A stretch of 64,000 bases of DNA from Lewinellaceae bacterium (GTDB taxonomy: Bacteria; Bacteroidota; Bacteroidia; Chitinophagales; Saprospiraceae), in assembly GCA_016712415.1 (NCBI GenBank), contig JADJRC010000008.1, positions 124,001 to 188,000 on the forward strand, read 5' to 3'. The position numbers and the translations under genes are program-made. Under the pieces are notes generated by a model that ran no database searches, was not told the DNA's origin, and was given only the letters and a program-made list of their open reading frames with translations. This document shows, one piece after another, positions 7,531-16,333 of the stretch; position 1 is the first letter of the stretch; the number at the start of each line of letters is the position of its first letter.

Positions 7531-9441
7531 ATGAATAAATACAAACTGCTTCGCGCGACGTTTTTTTTATTGCTTCCCCTTGCGCTCACGGCACAGAAAG
7601 CGAGCGAAATCGCTAAAAATGCAGATGCGCTGTTTGAATCCGGTAAGATCGGTGAAGCCGCCGAAATGTACGAACTCGCCGGCCGGCTCGATGGCGAAAA
7701 TCATTCCTTGTTATATAAGGCTGCTGAAGCCTATTACCGCGTTCGGGATTACAAAAGAGCCGCCGAGTGTTATGTCCTGCTGAAAGGCGATTACGATCGA
7801 TATGAGTTTGCCGGATTGCGATATGCCCGGGCCTTGAAGCAGAACGGACAATACGAACAGGCTTTGGAGGCTTTCCGGGAGTTTGGCCGGGAATACCGCG
7901 GCGACCGCCGGGCACAGGTGATCAGTGTGGTCAGCAATGAGATCAACGGATGCGAACTGGCCCTTCAACTCGTCACCCAGCGCGCATCTCCGGTGATACC
8001 TGCAGAGGTTAAAATTCTTCCCAAATGGGTCAACAGTACTGAAAACGAATTTTCACCGGTACCTTTTTCCGACAACCTGCTCTACTTTTCCACGGTTGTG
8101 CAGGGGCAGGTGAAACTCATGCGTACCCAGCGACAGTCGGGGCTGTGGCAACAACCTACCGAGGCCAACGGTCTGCCCGAGGCCGCCGCCTACCGGTTTG
8201 GCAACGGCGTGTTCTCGCCCGACGGCAACCGCTTTTACTGTACGCAATGCACGGAACAAAACACCACGGGACGCGGAGCCAACGGGCTTCGGACGCTGTG
8301 TGCACTGTTTGTACTGCGGCGCTCAACCGATGGCGGCTGGGGACCTCCGGTAAAATTGCGCAACTACATCAACATGCCCGACCATACGGTCACGCATCCC
8401 TACGTCATTCAGGAGCGCGGCCGCGAGATATTGTATTTCTCCAGCGACCGGGAAGGCGGCTTCGGCGGACTGGATCTGTACGTCTGCGAACGGCCGCTCG
8501 ACACAGAGGACCTGGACTTTTCATTTCCGCAGAACCTGGGTGGTGCGATCAATACAGCCGGCGACGAGGTAACCCCGTTTTTCGACCCCTCCGCCCAGAC
8601 GCTGTGGTTCAGCAGCAATGGCCAGCCTTCGGTAGGCGGTCTGGATGTGTTTAAAACCGTTCGCTCCGACGGGAAATGGTCGAAACCTGAAAATGCCGGC
8701 TTCCCGGTCAATTCACCCGCCGACGATTTTTTCTTTACCCTGAAACGCAACGGCAGCGGCGGTTTCCTGTCGTCGAACCGCCTCTCGGGCACGGACAAAA
8801 CCAATACCCGTGACGAGGATATTTTTGAGTTTTTTCCAAAAAATCCGCCTGTCACGCTTGCCGGAAAGGTGCTGGAACGCGGCAGCAACCGCCTCCTCAC
8901 CGACTGCATGGTGGCCCTGTATGAAACCGACAACAGCGCTGACCCGCGCCTGCTGGAGGTAAGGCCTTCGGAAGACGGCACGTTCCAGTTCTATGTGCTG
9001 CCGGAACACCGTTATGCGATGGAGGTGACCAAAGACGGTTATGCAACGGCCGGCGTTCAGGCAAATATCAACGACTATGAAACGGTGATCCGGCTTGCAC
9101 CGCTGGGGGCCGGGCAGCGACCCGAGCCCATACTGACGGCGCAACGCGGGCTGGAATCGCCCGGTCTGCCCGATATGTCGCCCAAGGCTGTGCCCCCCGG
9201 ACAATCAGAAGTGTACCGGATACATCTTGAAGTACAACCTGATTTTGATGCGCTGACGCCGCGTTATGAACTGGCGCGCAACTTCGGCAAGGTCACAGCC
9301 GAGCCTTTGCCGGCTCAGGGGATTATTCGGGTTATACTCGGTGATTTCAGCGATCAAAAGACGGCCAATGAAATTGCCATCGCCTTGCGCAAAAGCGGCT
9401 CGTTTCCGCAGGCGTTCGTGATCAGGGAAGAAAACAGGTAA
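7531..9441 (+). CDS. Secreted TPR / PD40 beta-propeller / carboxypeptidase-regulatory protein, PorE-like
   Basis: I choose the ATG at 7531 (636 aa) over the TTG at 7507 because it gives a signal peptide (MNKYKLLRATFFLLLPLALT). Order of domains: TPR repeats (about 25-150), a PD40/WD40-like propeller with repeats such as NGVFSPDGNRFY and REILYFSSDREGGFGGLDLY (about 170-430), a carboxypeptidase-regulatory-like beta domain (VTLAGKVLERGSNRLLTDCM, about 450-540) and a C-terminal ARNFGKVTAEPLP...GDFSDQ...ALRKSGSFPQAFV segment resembling a SPOR fold. TPR-PD40-CRD is the layout of PorE and related T9SS/gliding envelope proteins, but the usual OmpA peptidoglycan domain is missing and the SPOR-like end could replace it. 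Confidence 0.75.
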   Translation: MNKYKLLRATFFLLLPLALTAQKASEIAKNADALFESGKIGEAAEMYELAGRLDGENHSLLYKAAEAYYRVRDYKRAAECYVLLKGDYDRYEFAGLRYARALKQNGQYEQALEAFREFGREYRGDRRAQVISVVSNEINGCELALQLVTQRASPVIPAEVKILPKWVNSTENEFSPVPFSDNLLYFSTVVQGQVKLMRTQRQSGLWQQPTEANGLPEAAAYRFGNGVFSPDGNRFYCTQCTEQNTTGRGANGLRTLCALFVLRRSTDGGWGPPVKLRNYINMPDHTVTHPYVIQERGREILYFSSDREGGFGGLDLYVCERPLDTEDLDFSFPQNLGGAINTAGDEVTPFFDPSAQTLWFSSNGQPSVGGLDVFKTVRSDGKWSKPENAGFPVNSPADDFFFTLKRNGSGGFLSSNRLSGTDKTNTRDEDIFEFFPKNPPVTLAGKVLERGSNRLLTDCMVALYETDNSADPRLLEVRPSEDGTFQFYVLPEHRYAMEVTKDGYATAGVQANINDYETVIRLAPLGAGQRPEPILTAQRGLESPGLPDMSPKAVPPGQSEVYRIHLEVQPDFDALTPRYELARNFGKVTAEPLPAQGIIRVILGDFSDQKTANEIAIALRKSGSFPQAFVIREENR

Positions 9442-9488
9442 GGCGGAAAAACTTTGGCTTCGTGGCAGAAAGAAGTACCTGCCGCGAT

Positions 9489-9496
9489 TACCTTTG
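9489..9496 (+). promoter_or_regulatory. TACCTTTG -7 promoter box almost abutting the start codon
   Basis: TACCTTTG ends four bases before the ATG at 9501. In Bacteroidota the transcript starts about five to seven bases after this box, so the mRNA would be leaderless or nearly so. The same arrangement, TACTTTTG-CCGC-ATG, precedes hemL. No clear TTTG -33 box is found at 19-21 bases. Confidence 0.45.
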
Positions 9497-9500
9497 TCGC

Positions 9501-10385
9501 ATGGCGCCCAAGCATATACTGGCACTGATTCGCCCGGAGCACTGGGTAAAAAACTTGTTCCTGTTCATTCCGGCATTTTTTGGTTCGCGTCTGTTTGAAG
9601 CGGCGATTCTGAAGCAAACCCTGCTCGGCTTTTTTGCCTTTTCGGCAGTTGCCTCTGCGGTGTATGTGCTGAATGACCTGGTTGACGGTCCCCACGACCG
9701 CAATCACCCCGACAAAAAGCGGCGGCCTATCGCAAGCGGGGCAATCAACACACGGCAGGGTATCGCAATACTCGTTTTTCTGCTGGCCGGCGGCACGGCT
9801 CTGGCATCGTATTTAAACCACGACTTGCTGGTTTTCAGTCTTTTGTATTTTATTGTCAACGTCTTTTACTCCTTCTCGCTCAAGCATATCGCCATCATCG
9901 ATATCTCGCTGATCGGCATCGGTTTCCTGCTGCGCGTGTTTGCAGGCGGCGCTGTTGCCAACGTGGAGGTGTCGCAATGGCTGATCGTGCTGACCTTTTT
10001 GCTGGCGCTCATTCTCGGGCTGGCCAAAAGACGCGGCGAGTACCTGGTAGAGACCAAAGGTCACACCTTCCGAAAGGCGTTGGAAGGCTACAACCTGCCT
10101 TTTCTCGATGTGAGCATGGTGGTATGCTCCACAGTGGCCATTGTCGCCTATCTCATGTACTGCTTCTCGCCTGAGGTCACAGAGCGCATCGGTTCCAACC
10201 GAATTTTCTTCACGGCTTTTTTTGTCATTGTAGGTATCCTGCGCTATCTGCAACTGACGATGGTGTACAACAAAACCGAGTCGCCTACACGCGCGCTTCT
10301 GCGCGACGGATTTCTGCAGATCGTGCTGCTGGGCTGGATCGGCTCCTTTGCGTGGCTGCTTTATTGGAAGAAGTGGTTTTTGTGA
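9501..10385 (+). CDS. UbiA-family prenyltransferase, decaprenyl-phosphate phosphoribosyltransferase-like
   Basis: ATG at 9501 gives 294 residues. The N-terminus RPEHWVKNLFLFIPAFFG and the Asp motif YVLNDLVDGPHDRNHP followed by KKRRPIASG are the signature of the DPPR-synthase branch of UbiA, which transfers phosphoribosyl from PRPP to polyprenyl phosphate. About nine membrane segments. In Bacteroidota such genes often go with cell-surface sugar export, but no epimerase or arabinofuranosyl-type partner is next to it here, so the substrate is inferred. The -7 box at 9489-9496 suggests its own leaderless promoter. Confidence 0.8.
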   Translation: MAPKHILALIRPEHWVKNLFLFIPAFFGSRLFEAAILKQTLLGFFAFSAVASAVYVLNDLVDGPHDRNHPDKKRRPIASGAINTRQGIAILVFLLAGGTALASYLNHDLLVFSLLYFIVNVFYSFSLKHIAIIDISLIGIGFLLRVFAGGAVANVEVSQWLIVLTFLLALILGLAKRRGEYLVETKGHTFRKALEGYNLPFLDVSMVVCSTVAIVAYLMYCFSPEVTERIGSNRIFFTAFFVIVGILRYLQLTMVYNKTESPTRALLRDGFLQIVLLGWIGSFAWLLYWKKWFL

Positions 10386-10412
10386 AAGCAGGGCGCTGGC
10401 GCCCGCCTTCAC

Positions 10413-12773
10413 TCAGCGCTGCACCATGATTTTTCCCGCCAATTGACCGTAACTGACCATGTACATTCCAGCGGGCCATCGCTGCACGTCTATCAACATA
10501 CCGATTTTATCGGGAACGGTTTCGAGCATGATACGGCCGGTCATATCGCGGACAATCAAGGGTAAATCGTTGAACAGTCGGTCTGTTTGTAAAAATACCG
10601 CAGTAGCCGCAGGATTGGGGGTCAGGGATAGCGCCGTTGCAGAACCAATTTCAGGAATGTCGGTCAGGTCGTTATTGGCGTTGAAGGTAGGCGCCTGGAT
10701 CACGAAATTGCCCGTGCCATTGGGCACCCGTGCAAAACCTTTGTCGGGTTCCTGTTTTCCAAAACTGACGGAATCTACCAGTTGAAGGTCGTGGGTGAGC
10801 AGATATACCACCTCACCGTCGGCCGACAACTTGAAATTGCAATGAAAATCGCCGTCGTTGCCGTCTTCGTCGGCCCAAAAGACAAGGTAGCCGTTTGCAG
10901 GCAGTATCGTGTTCTGCGGGATTTGCCATTTGACCAGATTGGCCGTATTGTCGGTCAGGTAGTACCCGCTCAGATCGATGGCCTGCCCCGAGCGGTTGTA
11001 GAGTTCGATCCAGTCTTCGTACTTGCCCGTTTCGTCGGCGGCAGTGGTTGTGTTGGCTGCCATCAATTCGTTAATTGCCACGGCGATACCGGCTGCGGCC
11101 TGCGGCTGCACCTGGTAAATGAACACATCGTGTTCTGCGCCTTCGGGCATGAAGGACGCCGAACGCGCTGCCGTATTGGCCACGGCCTCCACATAAAAAC
11201 GCACCCAGGCGCCGGCGCTTTGGCCGGGGATACTGGCGCCGTACAACCCGTCGCCGGCCGTGCCGTCGTTGTGCAGGCCGTCGTCGTGCATCTGTATGGG
11301 GGTGAAATTGCCTGTCAGCCCGGTGGCATAGAACAGGTTGACGCCGAAGATTCCCGTCGTCGAACTGACCTGAGCGGTTACAATGGCGGCTTTGTCGGCC
11401 AGGGGTGCGGCCCAGAGGGTTCCGGCTTCGTCGCGCCAGCCCACGCTTTCGATTTTGGGGGCTGTCTGTGCGACCTCGGTATTGGCCAGCAGGTTGTTGC
11501 GGCGGTTGTTGATAAATGTCTTCAGTGCGGCGACTTCGGAAGTAAACTGCGTGTAACTGTACAGTTTTTTCGGATCAGCCTGAACCAGGGGGTCGATCAT
11601 TGCCTTGAAGTTGTCGAGTATGGGGTTGCACACGGCCGGGTTCAGTTCCTGTGCGATGATGGTACGCATGTGTGCGAGGTAGCGCTGCCGCCAGATAGGC
11701 ACGGCGAGCATCTTGTTCAGCAGGGGGTAGTTTACCTTGTTGGCGTTATAGAAGGGACTCCAGGTGGCGAAATTGCTCTCCATCACGCTGTTGCCGTCGT
11801 ATTCGAGGGGTGTCAGGCGCCCGGTTTCCGCTTCGTAGTAGATGTAGTAGTCCATTTTGCCCTTGTACACGTAACTGTCGTCGTCGGAAAAAGCGATCTC
11901 GGAGGCGAGAAACCAGAGGGTGCGGTCTACGTCAAGGAAGTTGGGGAGTACGTTGGGCAGTTCGTTGGCCGGCGTGTTGTTCAGGGCATTGCAGACGGCG
12001 ACAAGGTAATCCCAGGGATTATCGAGTCCGCTGCTTTTCAGGGTATAATATTGTTTGTAGGCAGCCGTGTCGCCGCCCAGAAAATTGATGGCCGCAGTTC
12101 CGTCGCCCCAGCCCGGTCCGCCGGGCCCGCCGGGGCCGATCAGTCCGTCGGGCCGGTCGGCGCGCCAGTTGATACCGTCGTTGCTGAAAAACCATTCCTT
12201 GAGATAATCTTTGTTCAATTGTTGAACGTTGGGGTAAATGCCCCAATTCTGGCCATTGATATACAGTTGCACGAAATTGGACTTTGCCGCCGGGATATGG
12301 CGCCGGATCTGTTTCTGGTAAAACACTTCGCGCAGAAAGGACGGGTCCTGGAAGCAATTGTTCAGGTTCAGGGTTTGATAGCCCATCAGGTCCTGGTTGG
12401 GATCGGCATAGTCCATGGTCAGGTTGAAGGACTTCTTTTGCGAGTTTTGGGTCTGGCTGTAAGAGGTCTGGCCCTTGAAGCGCACGCCAACGCTGTCATA
12501 GATGACGCCGTCGACAGTCATGGTTGCGGGCAGGTCGGTTTTTGACTGGTAATTGCCCGCAAGCAGGTTCCAGTAATTCGTTTGCGGGAAATCGAGGTAT
12601 ATGGTGCGAATGATGGCTGAGTCGTACAAGCCGTCCGGGGCCTGGTCGCCGGTGATCAGCATATGGCCGTCGCCGGATATGCGCATTTGGGCGGGGAGAT
12701 TTTGGGCCGTTGCCGAAAAATGGAAACAGGCCAGGGAGATCAGGAAAAGGAATACAGCGGAAAGGTGGCGCAT
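10413..12773 (-). CDS. Secreted CotH-kinase / lamin-tail-domain protein with T9SS sorting tail
   Basis: 786 residues with a signal peptide (LFLISLACFHFSATAQ). The first 440 residues match the CotH protein-kinase fold: VRFKGQTSYSQTQNSQKKSF, ALNNTPANE and PLEYDGNSVMESNFA are typical blocks. A middle region (about 445-550) resembles an Ig-like or gas-exchange beta domain with GDGLYGASIPG. A lamin-tail domain follows (INELMAANTTTAADETGKYE, then DWIELYN and LSGYYLTDN, about 565-690). The end, SLTPNPAATAVFLQT through WPAGMYMVSYGQLAGKIMVQ, is a type A T9SS sorting domain. CotH kinases phosphorylate secreted proteins; the substrate here is unknown. Confidence 0.88.
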   Translation of the reverse strand: MRHLSAVFLFLISLACFHFSATAQNLPAQMRISGDGHMLITGDQAPDGLYDSAIIRTIYLDFPQTNYWNLLAGNYQSKTDLPATMTVDGVIYDSVGVRFKGQTSYSQTQNSQKKSFNLTMDYADPNQDLMGYQTLNLNNCFQDPSFLREVFYQKQIRRHIPAAKSNFVQLYINGQNWGIYPNVQQLNKDYLKEWFFSNDGINWRADRPDGLIGPGGPGGPGWGDGTAAINFLGGDTAAYKQYYTLKSSGLDNPWDYLVAVCNALNNTPANELPNVLPNFLDVDRTLWFLASEIAFSDDDSYVYKGKMDYYIYYEAETGRLTPLEYDGNSVMESNFATWSPFYNANKVNYPLLNKMLAVPIWRQRYLAHMRTIIAQELNPAVCNPILDNFKAMIDPLVQADPKKLYSYTQFTSEVAALKTFINNRRNNLLANTEVAQTAPKIESVGWRDEAGTLWAAPLADKAAIVTAQVSSTTGIFGVNLFYATGLTGNFTPIQMHDDGLHNDGTAGDGLYGASIPGQSAGAWVRFYVEAVANTAARSASFMPEGAEHDVFIYQVQPQAAAGIAVAINELMAANTTTAADETGKYEDWIELYNRSGQAIDLSGYYLTDNTANLVKWQIPQNTILPANGYLVFWADEDGNDGDFHCNFKLSADGEVVYLLTHDLQLVDSVSFGKQEPDKGFARVPNGTGNFVIQAPTFNANNDLTDIPEIGSATALSLTPNPAATAVFLQTDRLFNDLPLIVRDMTGRIMLETVPDKIGMLIDVQRWPAGMYMVSYGQLAGKIMVQR

Positions 12774-12894
12774 AAAAGAATGAATAAGGTTGATATTGGA
12801 CGCAAAGATCGACGGGTCGTTTAATACCGGTCTCCTGACCCGGACGAATAATCGAAGCAGAGGGTTGCGTCAGTCGTCCGGTTGCAGGCCGGTA

Positions 12895-15798
12895 TTACTT
12901 GTTAATGCCCAGCCATTTTTCCTCCAGTGCGGCGAGCCGGGTCACTGTTTCGTTCCGGGTATTGTTGAATAATTCAGGGTCGGGCCATTCGCCGATGGCT
13001 TGGTCGACGTTGAATTCCAGGTAGTTCAGGAATTTGTTTACGAAATACCGTGATCTGAATGACGCGATAGTTTCATATATATAGGGTCGTTCGTTGCAGC
13101 GTTTGAAGTTTATTTTTTTGTATTTGAGGTAATCCAGGGGATTGTACAGGTAAATAATAACATAGCCAGCTACAAAAGATAACGGAATAAGAATCCGGAT
13201 ATAATCGGGCATAAGAATAGAGTTTCCTATCCACCGTGCATATAAAAAATAGCCCATTGAAATAGCAAAGAAGATAAGCACGATAGCAAGATCATTTAAT
13301 GTGATCTTACTTTTCAGGAAGATAAATGAAATGCTGAATTTTAAAATCGGAATGATCGCAATGCCTAATATAAATAATACCTGAAAATGTGGTTCCGGGC
13401 ATGTTGACATGTGTGTCCATCCGTTTTTGGCAAACTCACTAATGAACAGACCAATAAAAACCAATCCCATTGTTGACTTTAGTTCGTCCATACTAAAGTT
13501 GCCCTTAAAAATAAAATAAATAACCAATATGCCGATTAATATACCGAATTGCAGATGGAAATCTCCTGAAATAGAGAAGTAATAGAATAACACTAGAATT
13601 AGCAAAGCAAAGAGTACGATTTCAAACAACTTGACCTTTATTACATCAACACCTTTCCTGAATACGGGATTCAAACTGAATGAAAATTTTATGGCATTAA
13701 ATTTTTTTACAAAATCCAGAATACCCATTTCCGAAATATACGACAAAATACTCTTCTCCAGTTCAGCCGATATCTTCGGCAAATGCCTCGAAGACCGGAT
13801 CGCCGTTTCATTCAGCCACTGGTTGTTGTAACCCATGATCTTGGCAACACTGGCGTCAATATCCTTGTTGTCGAGCAAACCGATGCCTTCGATCATTACT
13901 TTCAATTCCAGCAGGTTTCTGGTTTTGTCGATGGTGTTCAAAATAAAATGATCGAGTTCCGCCTTGAACGCCCTCAGCGGCTCTTTCCTGAATGAAAAGG
14001 CTTCGATCAGGAAACGGTAGGGGTTGATGAACCCGATGTCCAGGATGTTTTCCGCTTCTTTTACCTTGTTCCAGGCATAGGCGGCAATCTTTTCGGCTTC
14101 TTCCGGTTCGGCTATTTCCGAATAGAGCACCAGGGCGTCGTGCCATTTGCCCAGGTTGGTGATCGATTGCAGGTCGTAGTTGTTGTCTTTATTGATGATA
14201 AAATACTCGGCGAACCGGCGGTGTACGAAACTGACCTTGCCGCCCTCTTCCCGTGTTATGCCGCGAATAATCCGCGTTTCGAAAAGCAGTTCCAGTATAT
14301 TATCGACGTGGTATCGTTTCAGGTAGCGGTTGACATCACCGAGCGATACTTCGAGTTCTTCGACTTTATTGAACATGATGTCCGACAGATCGACAGCGAA
14401 GGAAAAAGTATGGGCATAATCGATCCCCTTGTACTTGGGCAATGCCAGTTTCTCGTTGATGGCATTTGATATAAAATCGTCAAACAGTTGTTTTTTGGAC
14501 AGCGGGAAGCTGTCCCTGTTGGATTTGGAATAACTGGCGAGCAGGGAGGCCATAAACGGGTTTCGGATCACCGATACCAGGTCGGGCCGGGTGGCAAATA
14601 TTTCTTTGATCTTGTCGACGGAATAGAACCCCTGCGTCTCCAGCGTCCGGAATATCTTTTGGTCCGAAAAGGGCCTGATTTCCAGGATCGTATTGGTGAT
14701 GAATTCCTTGGAGGGTCTCTTGTATAGCCGCGATGCAACCACTCCCTGTGCCTGGCTGGATTTTCCGATTTTCAGGAACTTAAAGATCACTTCCGACAAC
14801 TGGCGAATAATATCCGAACCGTCATCTGCCGAGATGATAGCGGGTATTTCATCAAACGAGTCAAAGATGAAATACAGCCGGCCGCTTTCGTACAGTTTTT
14901 CAAAAACAGTGCTGCGCTTGTCGGCCTCCGAATAAAGGAAATTGCCGATGATAAAATTAAAGTTCTCGGTGATGTAATCCCTGATAAACTGGAAAAGGTG
15001 CTGTGTGTAAGGATGGTCGTCTGCCGACCAGTTGGTTTTCCACTCCTTGAGGTTGATGTATAAGGGTATCCTGCCGGTCTTTTCCGATTCAAGCGCAATT
15101 TCCTTGCACAGTTTTCTCAGGGTCACACTTTTCCCGGACCCAGGCTCGCCCAGTAAAAGAATGGTCTGGTCTCTGCTGCTTTTAATGCCTTCCAGCACAT
15201 TGACGATTTTTCGCTCCTTACCGCCTTTTTCGCGTATCAACTCTACCTCGGCTTCCAGCGGGGTAAAGTGCCCACTGGACCAGTTGCTTTTGTTGTCGAT
15301 GATATCGATGCTGGTGCTTACTGCGCCGGCAATATTTTTAAGTTTTTCCTTTATCGGGATATTGGGGAAATCGGCTTCCAGCGGTTCTTTTACCGACGAT
15401 AATATCCTGTTTTGTTGCATGCTGTTGTTCACGATCCAGACGGCAATCAGGACAAATCCGAGTACCAGACCCGGCGAATTGTCGTACAGCGGGGAGTTGG
15501 ACAGGTCAAGTTCCGGGAAAAAATGGCCGAGTACTTTGGCCGTCAGCACGTCGATATAGGGCTGCCAGAAATGGAAGGAAAGGGCTACCGCAAGTACGAC
15601 ATACAGGGAGAACACCCTGACCCTGTTGTCTGAATAGGTAAGCCATAAAGGCTTGGCAATCAGCAGAATAATAGCGATCAATATAGAGGCTATGATAGTG
15701 CCGATCGTGTTATCCGAAACAAGGGACAGCACCAGAATGGAGCCGAAAATAATGATCAGGTACAGGAGTAGTTTCTGGATGCCCGACAGGTTTGTCAT
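12895..15798 (-). CDS. Membrane NACHT-type STAND NTPase, candidate defence or signalling protein
   Basis: 967 residues. Four membrane segments lie at the N-terminus (about 10-28, 31-50, 64-82, 110-126). A NACHT NTPase core follows with Walker A LLGEPGSGKSVTLRKL (217-224 central) and Walker B LYFIFDSFDEIPA (308-320). A helical region (about 450-690) and seven or eight more membrane segments (about 710-905) follow, then a short acidic tail. NACHT proteins are ligand-triggered oligomerising NTPases, many of them anti-phage or signalling sensors. No classic effector domain is visible; the membrane part could itself be the effector. The second half is clearly AT-richer than the neighbours, which suits transfer. 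ATG start; no operon partner is seen. Confidence 0.82.
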   Translation of the reverse strand: MTNLSGIQKLLLYLIIIFGSILVLSLVSDNTIGTIIASILIAIILLIAKPLWLTYSDNRVRVFSLYVVLAVALSFHFWQPYIDVLTAKVLGHFFPELDLSNSPLYDNSPGLVLGFVLIAVWIVNNSMQQNRILSSVKEPLEADFPNIPIKEKLKNIAGAVSTSIDIIDNKSNWSSGHFTPLEAEVELIREKGGKERKIVNVLEGIKSSRDQTILLLGEPGSGKSVTLRKLCKEIALESEKTGRIPLYINLKEWKTNWSADDHPYTQHLFQFIRDYITENFNFIIGNFLYSEADKRSTVFEKLYESGRLYFIFDSFDEIPAIISADDGSDIIRQLSEVIFKFLKIGKSSQAQGVVASRLYKRPSKEFITNTILEIRPFSDQKIFRTLETQGFYSVDKIKEIFATRPDLVSVIRNPFMASLLASYSKSNRDSFPLSKKQLFDDFISNAINEKLALPKYKGIDYAHTFSFAVDLSDIMFNKVEELEVSLGDVNRYLKRYHVDNILELLFETRIIRGITREEGGKVSFVHRRFAEYFIINKDNNYDLQSITNLGKWHDALVLYSEIAEPEEAEKIAAYAWNKVKEAENILDIGFINPYRFLIEAFSFRKEPLRAFKAELDHFILNTIDKTRNLLELKVMIEGIGLLDNKDIDASVAKIMGYNNQWLNETAIRSSRHLPKISAELEKSILSYISEMGILDFVKKFNAIKFSFSLNPVFRKGVDVIKVKLFEIVLFALLILVLFYYFSISGDFHLQFGILIGILVIYFIFKGNFSMDELKSTMGLVFIGLFISEFAKNGWTHMSTCPEPHFQVLFILGIAIIPILKFSISFIFLKSKITLNDLAIVLIFFAISMGYFLYARWIGNSILMPDYIRILIPLSFVAGYVIIYLYNPLDYLKYKKINFKRCNERPYIYETIASFRSRYFVNKFLNYLEFNVDQAIGEWPDPELFNNTRNETVTRLAALEEKWLGINK

Positions 15799-15905
15799 CT
15801 GGTTGAAGTTTAAGCGTGCCAGGCAAATTTAAAAATCAAAATGGTTTTGCCGGGCAACAACTGAAAAAAGACTGATGCGGGACCGTCTGCGTACCGCCCT
15901 GGCCT

Positions 15906-16330
15906 GTTTATTGCCAATCTGAGGCAAAAGCCAGGGACATCCTGCTTTTCCACGTCGAGCATTTTATTCCGGAGATCACACAAGTGGAACTGGCGGGCAA
16001 TGTGCCCGAAGCGCTGCGGCTGATCCGTTCCTTTCAGCCCGATATCGTGTTCCTCGACATTGTGATGCCCCAGCAGGATGGGTTTGACCTGCTAAAGGGG
16101 ATGCCGTTGTGTGTACCATCGAAGATGACGGTATCGGGCGTGCAGCAGCGGCAGCCCAGCGCGATCATGCTGCCGTAAAACGGCAATCGCAAGGCCTGAA
16201 AATAACGGAAGCCCGTATCCGGCAGCTGGGCGGACAAGGCAACGGCAATGCTGACCCGGTGCGGTTTACCGACCTGTACGACCCGGATGGAGCGGCGGCA
16301 GGGACGCGGGTTGAGGTGCGGGTAGGGTAA
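15906..16330 (+). pseudogene. Decayed LytTR-type response regulator fused to the end of a sensor histidine kinase
   Basis: The upstream part reads in one frame as KARDILLFHVEHFIPEIT then ALRLIRSFQPDIVFLDIVMP and QQDGFDLLKG, a receiver domain with its phospho-Asp block but lacking the first strand and acidic pair and everything after the fifth motif. From about 16109 a second frame gives VCTIEDDGIGR, then GLKITEARI and DLYDPDGAAAGTRVEV up to a stop at 16328-16330: the N/G-box end of a LytS-type HATPase. So a deletion joined a regulator's front to a kinase's tail. An intact pair of the same class sits at 60.0-61.8 kb. Confidence 0.75.
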
Positions 16331-16333
16331 AAC

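Noticed and set aside
10782..12545. 587-residue plus-strand frame
   Set aside because: Antisense to the CotH gene, which has clear domains; low-complexity Val/Gly codons expected of a shadow.
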